Positions 34,891 through 46,298 of a stretch of DNA of 64,000 nucleotides are shown here, in pieces; within the stretch, counting starts at the first letter, position 1, and each line of letters begins with the position of its first letter. Origin of the DNA: Anastrepha obliqua (lineage: Eukaryota > Arthropoda > Insecta > Diptera > Tephritidae); contig NC_072893.1 of NCBI RefSeq assembly GCF_027943255.1, forward strand, positions 30,650,001 to 30,714,000, in the 5' to 3' direction. The translations under genes were made by a program, and so were the position numbers. Below the pieces are notes generated by a model, which saw only the letters and a list, made by a program, of their open reading frames with translations, was not told the DNA's origin and made no database searches.

Positions 34891-35960
34891 TTTTTAAAGG
34901 TAATACCTTTCAAATGTTGCCCGCAACTGCCGAATTGAGCCCATTCGAAAACAACAATTTTGAGGAGTGACACGCTGGAAGGCTTCGGTCGGTCTCTCGT
35001 GAATAACTTTAGTAATGTTAGCTTCCGAAGCCTCAATCGAAGCTGGTTTATCCACAAAGCATTTTGACTTTACATATTCCCACAAATGAAAGTTCAAAGG
35101 TGAGATATCACATGATCTTGGTGGTCAATCCACTGGTCCGCGACGAGAACGAGAGATAAATTGCTCACCGAAACGACGACGCAGTAAATCCATTGTTTCA
35201 CGGGTTTTATGGCAAATAGCGGCGTCTTGTAGAACTAAACGTTGTAGATATCACGAGCTCTTCAATTTCCGGCATAAAAAAGTCGTTTACCATGTCGATA
35301 GCTTTCGCCATTCGCTGTCACTGTCATCTTTGAAGAAATGTGAGCCGCTGATTCCTCTAGCCCATAGGCCTCACCAAATGGTTGTTTTAAATGGATGTAA
35401 TGACTGTTCTTGAGTGGATTCGGGTTGTTCTTCAGTCGAAATGCGACAGTTTTGTTTACTGACGTATTCATTAAGCCAAAAATGTGCCTCATCGCTGAAC
35501 AAAATTCTGGACCAAAAATGCGGATCTTTGGCGAGTTTTTCAAGAGCGCAACGACTCTTTATGATGCACTGGAAGTTCGAGCGGCTTCAAATCTTGAACT
35601 ACCTGTATTTTATACGCTTTCAGTTGAAACTCTCATTTATATTCTGTTGTTGTTGTTTTAGCAGCATAAACATTCCCCAGTCTTACATACGGGGAATGCT
35701 GTTGGAGTGGCAATCCTTGGCCGGATATAAATACGGGTCGTTTCGGTAACGTAGAACCGACTGCCGCAATATTCTCTTTACTTCGAGCTGAACGTAATGG
35801 AATCGGTCGAGTATCATCGAATAATGTAAAATTATTCTCAATTTTGCCGCTGGTTTGCCGAATAGTGCGTTCGGTAGGCCGGTTATGTACACCATATGTT
35901 GGTCTGAGCGCGCGAAGAACACTTTTCAAAGAGTGTCGATTTTCGTAATACATTTGTACG
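34891..35960 (-). pseudogene. DD41D-type mariner-like transposase, decayed
   Basis: Minus-strand pieces in order: MYYENRHSLKSVLRALRP and NRPTERTIRQTSGKIE (N-terminal HTH), RSARSKENIAA, a SINE insertion, an FSD-like region around 35,500, LQDAAICHKTRETMDLLRRR (second catalytic Asp), PPRSCDISPLNFHLWEYV (third catalytic position, Asp replaced by Asn) and VDKPASIEASEANITKVIHE to the C-terminus. The spacing and the CDLxPLDFxLWGYVKSK block fit the D,D41D (rosa/visitor-like) branch reported from tephritid flies. Several frameshifts and stops are present. I could not identify its terminal repeats. Confidence 0.75.
35645..35766 (-). repeat. (CAA)n SINE inserted in transposase remnant
   Basis: Reverse orientation: TTGTTGTTGTTTTAGCAGC, hairpin side ACATACGGGGAATGCTG, ATCCTTGGCCGGATATAA and AACGTAGAACCGACTG. 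Flanks ATATTCTG and ATATTCTC suggest a target duplication in the codons after ARSKEN of the DD41D transposase, so the SINE is younger than that element. Confidence 0.8.
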
Positions 35961-35976
35961 ATTTATAAACGTTGTT

Positions 35977-36094
35977 GTTTCCACCACAGTCGGTTCTACG
36001 TCACCAGAATGACCCGTATTTATATCCGGCCAAGGTCTGTCACTCCACTACCATTCCTCGAACATTTATGGGAATGTTTATGCTGTTTTAACTA
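35977..36094 (+). repeat. (CAA)n SINE, tail lost
   Basis: Forward orientation: TTCCACCACAGTCGGTTCTA, ATGACCCGTATTTATATCCG, GCCAAGGTCTGTCACTCC and GGGAATGTTTATGCTG. The CAA tail is replaced by TTTTAAC. Confidence 0.75.
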
Positions 36095-37997
36095 CTGTAA
36101 CGATCTACAGTCAACATCATATTTTGCCCAACTTTTGTATGGAAATTTTAGTTAAGGGTGCAAAATGTCAAAATGATGCACTAGAAGATACAAGAACAAA
36201 AAAGAAGCACCGAGGCGTTTGAGTAATCGTTAAGTCTACAGTAACTGCGTTTTAACTCTTTAACCCCTTGAGGGGAAATGATTTTCTACACTAAATTCGA
36301 ACTTTACGGGCGTTGCCCGCAGTATATTTTATTGTTTATTTTCTTCATCTTAATCGCATTGTTGCTTAAAGTTTTTATATTTGCATTTTTATTTAAATTT
36401 GTTATCGTTCATATATTTCAATAATAAGCCTCGGAACAATGATTTTGCAGCTATTAACTTTTATTAGAAAAAAAAACGAGGAAGAGAAGAAAAAGAATGT
36501 GTAAGAATGAGGTTGCCACATTACGTGAATAAAGGTGATGACAAATTTGATAGATAAAATTTCCAACAGCCATTACTTTAAAAAGCTGTTGCATTACAAA
36601 TGAGTCTTTGCTTTTATATATGTAAATATATTAAATAAAAAATTATATATTTAAATTTTATTTTATGAGAGTCTCACGCATGGAATTGATCGGCTTCGAG
36701 ATTTATTCATAGGGCAAGGCCTTAAAACAACCCGATTATTTTCACACACTTTGAAAGTCACTCTTCGAAATAGCAGCTATGGATTTTTTTTTCATATAAA
36801 TTGAAGCGAACAATATTTTCTTCATAGCAAAATCAACCGAGTTTTAGTTCTATTGCCATAAAACTTGCTAAATTCGTCTGATTTCCACACATTTTACTTA
36901 CCTAGTCATTCATTGTTGGTGGCATAGCTTTGTTTCACACTGTCTTTGTTCAAAAAGCGAAACTCGAAAAGCGGCGGAATGGCAAATTTTTTATCCGAAA
37001 TTTCAATAAATTATTTTAGTCAGACCTGCTTGACGACCTCGCCATAGCTTTGCACAACAAAAAAAAAAAACAAAAACTTCACAAAGAAATCACAATCAAA
37101 AAATGCGAAGTAAATTAACTAAAATTCCACACATACACACACACACCCATACACCGACATATATAAGTGAAACGCGAGTTAAAAAGTTCGAATTCGAAAT
37201 TTAACCATATCTATTTCTTCGTACTTAGCCCAAGTAAATGCAACGCGTGCGCACGATTCGCTTTTTATGCGCCTTCCCACTTTAATTTTGTTTGCGAACA
37301 AAAAGGCTTCATTAACATTTATTTATCGCAATGTTTGTATGCACATTTGTATTAAATTTATGTTAATACATATTAAATGGTTAAAACGAAAATAAGAGGA
37401 GTTCAAATGGGGAGTGCTCATCGAAAAGAGACAACACGGCGTTTGGGGTGAGCGATATTATGAAGGGGAGTGCGCAGTGCGCAGCTCCAAATAACTGATT
37501 CAGTGCGTTAGCCTTTACTGCAAATAACGAAAACTAAAGCAGGACGGGGTAGTGAAAGCAGAAATCCAAAGTAATCATACTCGTATGTAGCTATAACGGA
37601 GAAATCAAATCTCTTCTGTAATATGAACTCATATTAATTTCTTCACTCTCTCTTTAATGCATAGCGTAGCCGTTGATCGCCAAGAATTAATATGTATGTA
37701 CCTTATCAGAAATATACAGTCCAATCAGAAATATCTATTCCCGGGGAGTTGTATTCTCGCCGATTAATTTTTTCTCGAAAAAAATCTTTCATTTCTAAAC
37801 TCTCAAAATTTTGAGAGTAGGAAATGCGGATTTCAAAACGACTGAGTGAAAGAAAATGTAAATTATTTCAAATAAAGTTGATCAAAAAAGTAAATAAAAT
37901 TATTAAGCAATGCATAACATAGATTTTCTAATAATAGCAGGCGCAGAAACTGCTGAGTTGGATCGTCTTTAAGAAGACATATTCACGACAAAGCAAA
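36095..37997. other. Non-coding stretch
   Basis: No gene or clear repeat pair recognised; AT-rich, with (AC)n near 37,135. Confidence 0.45.
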
Positions 37998-38291
37998 GTA
38001 GTCCGGTGTAATGACCGAAATTTCGACGTTTTTTCATGAATCTTTTTTAAAAAGAAAAAATGCGATCGTTCAAAGTTTTTACATGTTTTTATTGGTGTTT
38101 TGAAGTATATAAAAACATTTTTTTAAAGTTAATTTTATATTAATTTGTTTTGCTCTCTTATTTTAGCTATAACTTAAAAAATAATTAAAATTTCTGTCTG
38201 AAATTTTTATAGTATATTTTTGAGCTGTTTTTCTTCCGAAAAATGTGAAAAAAATCGATTTTTTGAACCCGTCACACCGGGCTACTACCTT
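37998..38291. mobile_element. Foldback element, about 290 bp
   Basis: The left end GTAGTCCGGTGTAATGACCG and the reverse complement of the right end (GTAGCCCGGTGTGACGGG) are related. TTAA follows the right end four bases out (38,290-38,293), but no TTAA abuts the left. The interior includes AAAAAAATCGATTTTTTGAA, as in other TTAA foldbacks here. Confidence 0.5.
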
Positions 38292-40158
38292 AAATTGTCG
38301 CAATTCTCGTTAGTACTAAAAGTATCTTTTGTCAAAGTTCCCATTATTTTGTCATCTTTACAAGTTTAAAGGATTTAAATTCTTAAATTTTTGTGTACTG
38401 CTCGCTTCCTCACACTCAAATGCCATCACTTTCCCGTGATACCCACTTTTTTCCAAACCTCAATTTCCCTTTTTCAAAGTGCGCTTGTGATAAGGGGAAA
38501 GGGAAATGGAAAAATCCCCTAGCACTTTTTATTCATATAGGAGGAAAGAGGGAATAGAGAAAAATGGGGAGTTTCTATTCAGAATCAGATTTTCATATAG
38601 CTGGTCCGAATGAAATTCAAATTAACCGAAAGTAAATTTCTTCTTTTCCTCTAAGTAACAAATTTGGGAATTATTTTCATTAAATTTAGGAAATATTTAT
38701 TTTATTTACTTATACATAAAAAGTATAATTTGCCAGCAAGCGATTACAGGTTTACGCTAATGAGTAACTACACCCTTACCTTGCATGGACGTGTGAAATC
38801 CACCGGTAGCCGCCGCGCTTAACTCGTTGCTGACATAATTGCCTGTCGTTTTTCGTTAGCATCAGCGGCAGCGGTCGGTGGTACTTTGTCTAGGAGACTT
38901 GTTGACTGGGGCACACGACTAGTATGATGCTCTGAGGTGACTTAAAGTTTAGTCTCTTCAACTTTTGCTTCGCTAGTTCTCTTGCTACTCTTGCTTTAAA
39001 TAAATCCAATGTCGACAAATCGCATAATCTTGATAGCTAATTCACATTTCTACGCAAAACTTTCATCATTACGATAGTAAGTTTCCACAATTTTTAATTT
39101 TTAAGCATCGTGACGACATATCCACAAACTTGCACGCTGTTAACTTAACGGTTCATAGGCAATCTTGATCTCTCAGCTCTTTCAACTAGGCCTGCCTTCA
39201 TTTTGGCAAATTAGCTTAAATCAAATATAAAATGGAGAAAAGGTCAAATGCAATGTAGAGTAAAGCACCGCAAATGAACCAAGGGTTATGCTTCTCTTAC
39301 GTTCGCACCGCATTTCTTAGGTGTGTAGTTTATTTTAAAAAGTGCAAGCTGTTCATTCGTCGCGGTATAAATTCCAACAGTTCTCTAAGCAAATGAAAAC
39401 CCGTTTGAAATCCACCGACTTTCAAACCGTTTTTCATTCACACCATTCATTCTATTTTTTTTGTCTTCTTTGGTATTCTTACGTTGTTCATGAGTAGTCC
39501 ACTCGTATTATTGGGAGCGCACGTCTTCGCCTAAAACAAGCTATCAACTGGAGCAAACTGTTGCTGCTGTGATTACCCAATTCTTTGTTTGCCGGTTTCT
39601 CCAACTTTGTTGCCATCGTTTCTCTAACAGCGCATTTCCCCTAATACGTTTTGCTGTTGTTATTGCTTTTACAGTATGGAACACGCGTTTGTTTCGTAAT
39701 GTTTCTGGCACAAGTAACTGGTCGCGCTTGTGGTATCTCGTCGTATACCGGAGTCGGAGTCGCAGTCTTTGTGTTTATGGGAAGCAATTTGCAGAAATAC
39801 AGAAAGCATAGCAAGAACAAAAAAAATAATAATAAGTAAAACAAAGAAAACATCAAAAAACAACAACGATGGTTAAAAGCGCTTCATAGCAATAAATATA
39901 GTAAAATGATTGTGCATTTATACTGATTTGTTTTATTATTATTTTTTATTTCTATTTATTATGTATCTTCACTGCTTACAGTTACCAACCGAATTGGACT
40001 AGCAAATACGACATTAGAATTTCATGTTACTATTTTTTGTTGTCGACGAACTGCCATTAACGTGCAAGCATTCTTTACGCTGTCACCGCATTCTGTTTTC
40101 ATTACTTCCTTTAACTGATATTTACTGTATATGCAATCAGTTTGTACTTAATGTATGC

Positions 40159-40190
<32 letters not shown>

Positions 40191-40949
40191 GTGCATGTAT
40201 GAATTGCTGTCATTCATATTGGCTGGAATTGTTGTAATGTAATTTTTGATTTGGTCTCACTGACCGAATTTCCGAGATGCTACCAACATGGGCAAGCAAG
40301 CTTTCTATTGGGGACAATAACGGTACGCGCTTGGTTGTGGTGAATTTTTTAACCAACTGAGCATTGAAAAATGTAATTTAAATTGGTAATTTTTTTTTTG
40401 TTTTATTCTATTCTATATTCTGCAAAAGGTAACTTTCAGCTGTTACTGTCACTTCTTTTATACATATTTCGTTGGCTTGGCGACTTCTTCTATATTTTTT
40501 ATGTTTTGTTCTCGGTTTTTTCTTCACACTGTGGTTATCACGTCGTTGCTCATTGGTGATGAGCAGTCATATAACGAACTGCTCTAGCAACTGGTGACGA
40601 GCGTTTATTAGTAGTTTAAGCAGAGGTAGGAACATCGCAGTTGCGAAATTTAACAAGCCAAATACATGGCTGCGTTTAGTCCAAAAGGAGCTCCTGCATG
40701 TCCTTGTCGAGTCGGCAATTCAGTGATGCGAAAATGACACCACAGTCTTAACTAGAGTATACACGCTCCAACCGTGGTACCAACATTTTGCACAATGTTG
40801 TTTTCGACGGCTGTTTAGTACGCATGTTCCAACATGATTTACAACGCGGTGTCGTCCAACTTTATTATTCCCATTTTCGTAGTTTTGAACATTTCGTAAA
40901 ATACCAGGAATTAAGTGAAATTCGTTCAATAACAATAATTGATGAAGTT
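38292..40949. other. Non-coding stretch with a GC-rich patch
   Basis: A GC-richer patch at 38,780-38,945 has a minus-strand open stretch of about 40 codons and a CAAGGTAAGGGT splice-donor-like sequence after its stop, so it might be an untranslated first exon of an unseen gene. (ATGT)n at about 40,160-40,196. No other support for genes. Confidence 0.35.
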
Positions 40950-41420
40950 TATTTTTATTTTATTTATTTATTTATTATGTTATTTGTTTTTATTTAATGT
41001 TTTTTTTTTTTAATTTAAATTTATTGTTTGTTATTTTATTGTTTTTTTACATTTAGAATTTTTTTTTAATTGTTTTTTTTTCTTTTAAAATTTTGTTTTT
41101 CTTTAAAAAAAATTTTTTTTCTTTAATTTTTTTAAAAGAAAATAAATTTTTTTTTTTTTAATTTTTTTTCTTTAAAATGTTTTTTTTTCTTAAAAATTTT
41201 TTTTTTTAATTTTTCTTTCTTTTAAATTTTTTTTTTACTTATTTTTTTTTTTTAATTTTTAATTTATTTTTTTTTAATTTTTTATCTATTTTATCTTAAT
41301 TTTTTTTTTTGTTAAGTTTTTTCTTTAAAAAAATTTTTTTCTCTAATTAATTTTTCTTTCTTATATTGTTTTTATAATTATGTTTGTTTTTTTTTTATAA
41401 ATTTTTATGTATGTTTGTTT
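40950..41420. repeat. Low-complexity T-rich tract
   Basis: TTTTTTTAATTTTTTCTTT-like sequence, T-rich on the + strand, ending about 160 bp before the Bari-like element. Confidence 0.85.
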
Positions 41421-41584
41421 TTTATATTTCGAAATTTTTTTCTCCATATTTTCTGTATAAATAACTAAAAAGAAAATTCTTAACAGAGTAGGTTGTACAA
41501 TCTGCGTATACCCGTTCCAACTCATTGTACAGACTATTTGAACTCGCTCTAAAGTCGCGTTGATTTTTTACCCATACATAAATA

Positions 41585-43229
41585 CAGTGGCTCACAGAAG
41601 TATTTTGCATAATAGCGCGAATGTACAAATTTAAGATTTTGTATGTACTAAGTATCCGAAAATAAAAATGTTAATACTTACACGCATTATTGAGCACTGT
41701 CTTAGCAATTGGGCTACACATCATGCACAAAAATTGTACCGTTAGGTGCATATAACAAAAAACGTGCGTAGCAATGAAAATGTGTGCTCACAAAAGTATT
41801 TTGCTTATTGTTTATAGATACCGTTACTGGACGTAGTTCAGTTACTTTTTCTGTTTTCGCTGAAGTCGTGGCTACAAGTGCGTATTATAATCAATTTTAT
41901 TTGTAATTGAGTTCATTTCGTTTGTAATTGTGGTACTGTGCATATCGGAAATGCCAAAGGGTAAAGAACTAACTACAGCTGAAAAAAAAATTATTTTACA
42001 TCTCCATAATGAGGGAAAATCTACGAAATATATTTGCAATATGTTTAGTCGATGCCGCCAAACGATAGAAAATGTAATAAAACGGTGTAAAGAACGCGGT
42101 AATTTAGAAAATTTAACCCGTTTTGGTCGACCAAAGTTGCTAACTGAGAGAGAAGAACGCCAAATATTGAAAGAAAATCGCAAAAACCCACATTTATCAG
42201 CCCCAAAAATCAATGACAAAATAAAAGCAACCTTTCAGATTGAAGTATCCGATGAGACAGTGCGCAGAGCCCTAAGAAGCAACAATATTCACGGTCGTGC
42301 AGCAAGGAAAAAACCACTGATTTCACAAGCAAAGCGGCTTTTATTCGCCAACACCTATAAAACCAAAAGTTTTGAGTTTTGGAAAACCGTCATATTTAGT
42401 GATGAAAGCAAATTCAACATTTTTGGTTCGGACGGGCGTCGTATGGTATGGCGGAAGCCAAATGAAGAGCTGCGATTAAAAAATGTTAAATCCACTGTTA
42501 AGCACGGTGGAGGTTCCGTCATGGTGTGGGGTTGTATGTCGGCCCAAGGAGTCGGAAAGCTGGTGTTTATAGATGGAACGATGGATAAACATCTGTATTT
42601 GTCTATTCTCAAAGACAACTTACATTCCAGTGCAGAAAAAATGGGAATGTCGTCTAACCACTTTTTGTTTCAACACGACAACGACCCCAAGCATACAGCT
42701 CATGATGCCAAAATGTGGATACTTTTTAATACAAAACATTTGCCAACACCTCCCCAAAGTCCCGATATCAACCCCATAGAAAATCTGTGGGCCTATCTCG
42801 AAGAAAGAGTGCGAGAACACAAAATTTCGTCAAAAAGTGACCTTAAAGATGTTTTACTGCAAGAATGGGAAAAAATACCTCTTGACTTTTGTCGCAAGTT
42901 AATAGAATCTATGCCAAGGCGCTTGGAAGCAGTTTCCAAAAATAATGGATATCATACGAAATATTGAATTAATAGAAATTAGTATATTTGTACACCATCT
43001 AGTCAAAAGCAAAATACTTTTGTGAGCAATGAATTCTATTTTATTTTACTTTTTTTACGTTTACATTGGAACATATTTTTGTTTTAAAGTTTTAATACAT
43101 TGTTTATGTAGATATAAGGTTTATGTTTAAGAATTTATGAAATAATTAACAAATGAATTTAAAAAATATACAGGAATTGAAGCGTGAACTTATTTGTCTT
43201 CTCATGCAAAATACTTTTGTGAGTCACTG
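41585..43229 (+). mobile_element. Bari-like Tc1 transposon, 1,645 bp, apparently complete
   Basis: TA duplications flank it (41,583-41,584 and 43,230-43,231). Outer ends CAGTGGCTCACAGAAGTATT and, in reverse complement, CAGTGACTCACAAAAGTATT differ at two of 20 positions. An inner copy of the same block (GCTCACAAAAGTATTTTGCT) lies about 200 bp inside each end, at about 41,786 and 43,027. This is the IR/DR architecture of long-TIR Tc1 elements, where both outer and inner sites bind transposase. One open transposase gene fills the middle. Confidence 0.9.
41951..42967 (+). CDS. Bari-like Tc1 transposase, 338 aa
   Basis: I start at the ATG at 41,951 (MPKGKELTTAEKK) rather than the upstream ATG at 41,930, because fly Bari transposases begin MPKxKELT and are about 339 aa. 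Residues about 1-50 form a first HTH, RFGRPK near 58-62 is the GRPR-like hook, and about 64-115 a second HTH. The catalytic residues are D151 (FSDESKF), D243 (QHDNDPKH) and E277 (NPIENLW), with KHGGGSVMVWGCMSAQGVG between. The C-terminus ESMPRRLEAV is typical. It would catalyse cut-and-paste transposition of its own element. The frame has no stop or shift. The gap between D243 and E277 is 33 residues, one fewer than the usual DD34E. Confidence 0.9.
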   Translation: MPKGKELTTAEKKIILHLHNEGKSTKYICNMFSRCRQTIENVIKRCKERGNLENLTRFGRPKLLTEREERQILKENRKNPHLSAPKINDKIKATFQIEVSDETVRRALRSNNIHGRAARKKPLISQAKRLLFANTYKTKSFEFWKTVIFSDESKFNIFGSDGRRMVWRKPNEELRLKNVKSTVKHGGGSVMVWGCMSAQGVGKLVFIDGTMDKHLYLSILKDNLHSSAEKMGMSSNHFLFQHDNDPKHTAHDAKMWILFNTKHLPTPPQSPDINPIENLWAYLEERVREHKISSKSDLKDVLLQEWEKIPLDFCRKLIESMPRRLEAVSKNNGYHTKY

Positions 43230-43231
43230 TA

Positions 43232-45599
43232 CTTGTTCGCCAGCAGATAAGGAGGAGGAGGACAAAAGTGGTATTTATACGAAGGCAGGATTATCTTTCG
43301 TCCTTTTCTTTGAAAATGCTGGACAATGTAGTAGGCAACTACATCAGGACCATGATCCTAGCAGTTTCACCACTGCATTCATGTCAACTCGCATATACGG
43401 TTGGGCGATCAGCAAAGACACTACTCTGTATAAGCTAACCAACGAGACAGTGTAGAAAAGAGAGAAACTGCAATAGTAAGGGTAACGCAGTTTTCGAGTG
43501 ACAACTGTTCATCTTCTCATCATCAGGCCAAAAACGACATACTGGCACATGCTCTCAGCAGATGAATGAGAGAGTCGCTTGCTTCTCAATATTATATTTT
43601 CTATTACTAACTCACTACTACTCGTTGGATGTGTAGCGAATTGTTTCGCAGTGGGCAGAAATGGGAAATTTTCTTTTTGCTTTTTTGCTTTATTAATATA
43701 GATTTTTCCTAACGGGCTACAAATGCAACCCACACTACGTGCAATGAGTAGTTTACCATGTCGGTATATACTGCATGCGCATAAAAATAGCTAAGCAATT
43801 TCTAAAAATAAATACATTTATATGCACATACGCGTTCACTACGAATTATTTGCATACAGTATATGGATGCCAATCATCATCACCATATTGAGATCAACGC
43901 CGGCGCATTATGCTGTCATCTAGCCAATTTCGCCTTTCTTTTCGATTCTTCTGGAGAAAATATGTGAACGACACAATTTCGAAATGTCTCAAAATGGGAC
44001 TTGGGTGACAATTTAAATTCACATTCACTTTCGTTCGTTCGTCCATACCACAGGGGGTAGCTGCGGAGCGATTGATGGTTGAATCATTTTCTTCGTTTTT
44101 TTTTTTGTTAATATTTTCTCAATGGATTTTCTTTTGGGCGTGTAATTTAGGTGGTGGAAATTGCTTTCCAAATACTTCTTTGTTTTTTGTAGATATAATA
44201 TTTTTTCGTTGTTGTGGAGCAGCCCCAATTTATTGACTTCGCTTATAAATACTTGCGGTAATTTTCGTCGCTCGTTAAAGGCGACCAACAAATTGTTGAA
44301 GTTCTTGTTTATTATTTTGCTTTCTTTTATTTTTCATCGATTCATGCACACACAGTTGTTGTTAGTGGGCGCTTACTGTTGCTGCAGCAACATCGCAGCA
44401 AACAACAACAACGACAACGATTGGGTGGGCAGCTGCCAACTGTTGACCAGTCAGAGTCATCCAGCTGACAAATAAAGAATCAATTAAGACAAAAATATCA
44501 GTGTCAAAACCGCTCATAACAACAAAGACAAATGCAAAAGCGATAAAAACAAAATCGGCGACACCCCAACAATAATTGCGACTGTCCATCGGACTGTCGC
44601 CTCATACATGCATTTGTGTGAGTGTGTGTATGTAGTAAATACATAAATTTCGGGCTCGCCTTCGGCTGGGCTTTGTAATTTTTGGACAAATAGATTTATG
44701 AAAATTACTCGAATAGCAGTGCGGCACGGTAGTGGGGTGAAAGGGGGGCAATTTTCGTTAAGGTTTTTGCGACACAAAGAAAGCACAATTATCTACTCAT
44801 ACACACATACATACACACCTATTTACATAAGTACAAAGAATGCAGCAGAGTTGAATTTGAGTTGGACAGTAATAATCAAAAGTAATGGGCAGATGACGAT
44901 GGACAGCCACAGCTACAGCAGCAGCAGCCAGCAATCTGTGTAATGGCAGCAGCAGCACGAGCCAAGACAAAGATTTCAGATTTCAGCTGATGATGACAAA
45001 GAAGAAAGGGAGCCAGCTTCTTTTGCGCTCTTTGTTGTTGCTGTTGCTGTTGTGTATCTGCTGCTGCTGCTGCTGTTGTTGGTGTTGGTGCTCCTCTTAT
45101 CTACTCCATTCAACTTTTGCGTCTGCCTGACTGACGTTGATGCACTTGGTAAAAATGGCAAATGGCGCTGGAGTCCACCAACCGCTGTGGCACGGGGTCG
45201 AAGTCGATTGACGATTACAGCAAAAAATGTAGTATTAATACATGTTTTAATAGCTCTTTGTTTTGCTTACCACTATGCATGTGTGCGTGCATGCCTGCGT
45301 AAATCTTCGGCTGCCAAGTGGTATGGGGGTGAAGAGAGGTTTTGTTGGTGGCTTTTAGTTTTTTGTACACTCATCATGACTCCGTTTTAAATTGACGCTT
45401 ATTGATGGAATACCTTATTTTTTATTATTTGGTATCAAGTGTCTAATGGTCAAAAGAAAAAAGGAAAATTATATGAAATTAAATTTTTTTATATACACAT
45501 TCGTTCCAGAGATAAGGTTAAGGTTGATAAATTCTGTGTAGTGTAGTAGAGAGGCTAATGCTGCTTCGTTTTGTTATCTGAAAAATAGTTCATGCAGCA
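43232..45599. other. Non-coding stretch with triplet repeats
   Basis: No gene recognised. CAG/CAA-rich DNA at about 44,350-44,420 and 44,910-44,960 and CTG/TTG-rich DNA at 45,030-45,090 create Ser-, Gln- or Leu-rich short frames that look compositional. ACAT microsatellite near 44,800. Confidence 0.5.
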
Positions 45600-45621
45600 A
45601 CAAAAACCATATATAAGTTTC

Positions 45622-46298
45622 AAACTTTGTACAAATTTGTTCAAAACTTTCAACTTTTTAACTACAAAACCCATTGAACTTTAGTATAACAAAGTGCAAG
45701 TTTCAAGAGACTACAAAAACCCCGTTGATATTTGACCAAGCAGAAATTTGGTAATTATGATTTTTTTTTCGCAAAGTTTCAAACTTCTGCAAGATTTTTC
45801 AAAACTCCAGCAAAGTTTTCAACTTTTTAACCACAATTTTTAGATTTTTTCTGAGTATGCAATTTAATAAAACCCATGGAACTTTTAGTATAACAAAGAG
45901 CAAGTTTTAAGAGACTAAAACCCACCAAATTTGTTTTTTTCTGTTTTTTGATACTTTTTTTTATTTTGTTGTTTGAAAATTGTTTTTTTTTTTGGTTTTT
46001 GATAATTTTTTTTTATTTGTTTTTTTTTGATAATTTTTTTTTTATTTTTGATAATTGTTTTCTTTTTTGTTTTTTGAAAATATTTTGTTTTTGTTTTTTG
46101 ATAATTTTTTTTAAATTTTGTTTTTTGATAATTTTTTTTTTTAGTTTTTTTGCAAAGTTTCAAGCTTTGTATAAAATATTTCTAAATTTCATAAAATTTT
46201 TCAACTTCTTAACCACAATTTTAGGAATTTTTCTGGGTATGCGTTTTAAATCCCATTGAATTTTAGTATAACAAGCTAGTTTTAAGAGACTACAAAAA
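45622..46298. repeat. Three diverged repeat units with GATAATT-rich spacer
   Basis: Units at about 45,622-45,720, 45,771-45,930 and 46,151-46,298 share, in order, CAAAGTTTCAA or CAAACTTTG, TTTTCAACTTTTTAAC, ACCCATTGAACTTTAGTATA, ACAAAG and AAGAGACTA. Between units 2 and 3 (about 45,936-46,142) lies T-rich DNA with repeated TTTTTTGATAATT. Confidence 0.7.

Noticed and set aside
45052..45390. Poly-leucine start resembling a signal peptide
   Set aside because: The leucines come from a CTG/TTG microsatellite and nothing conserved follows.
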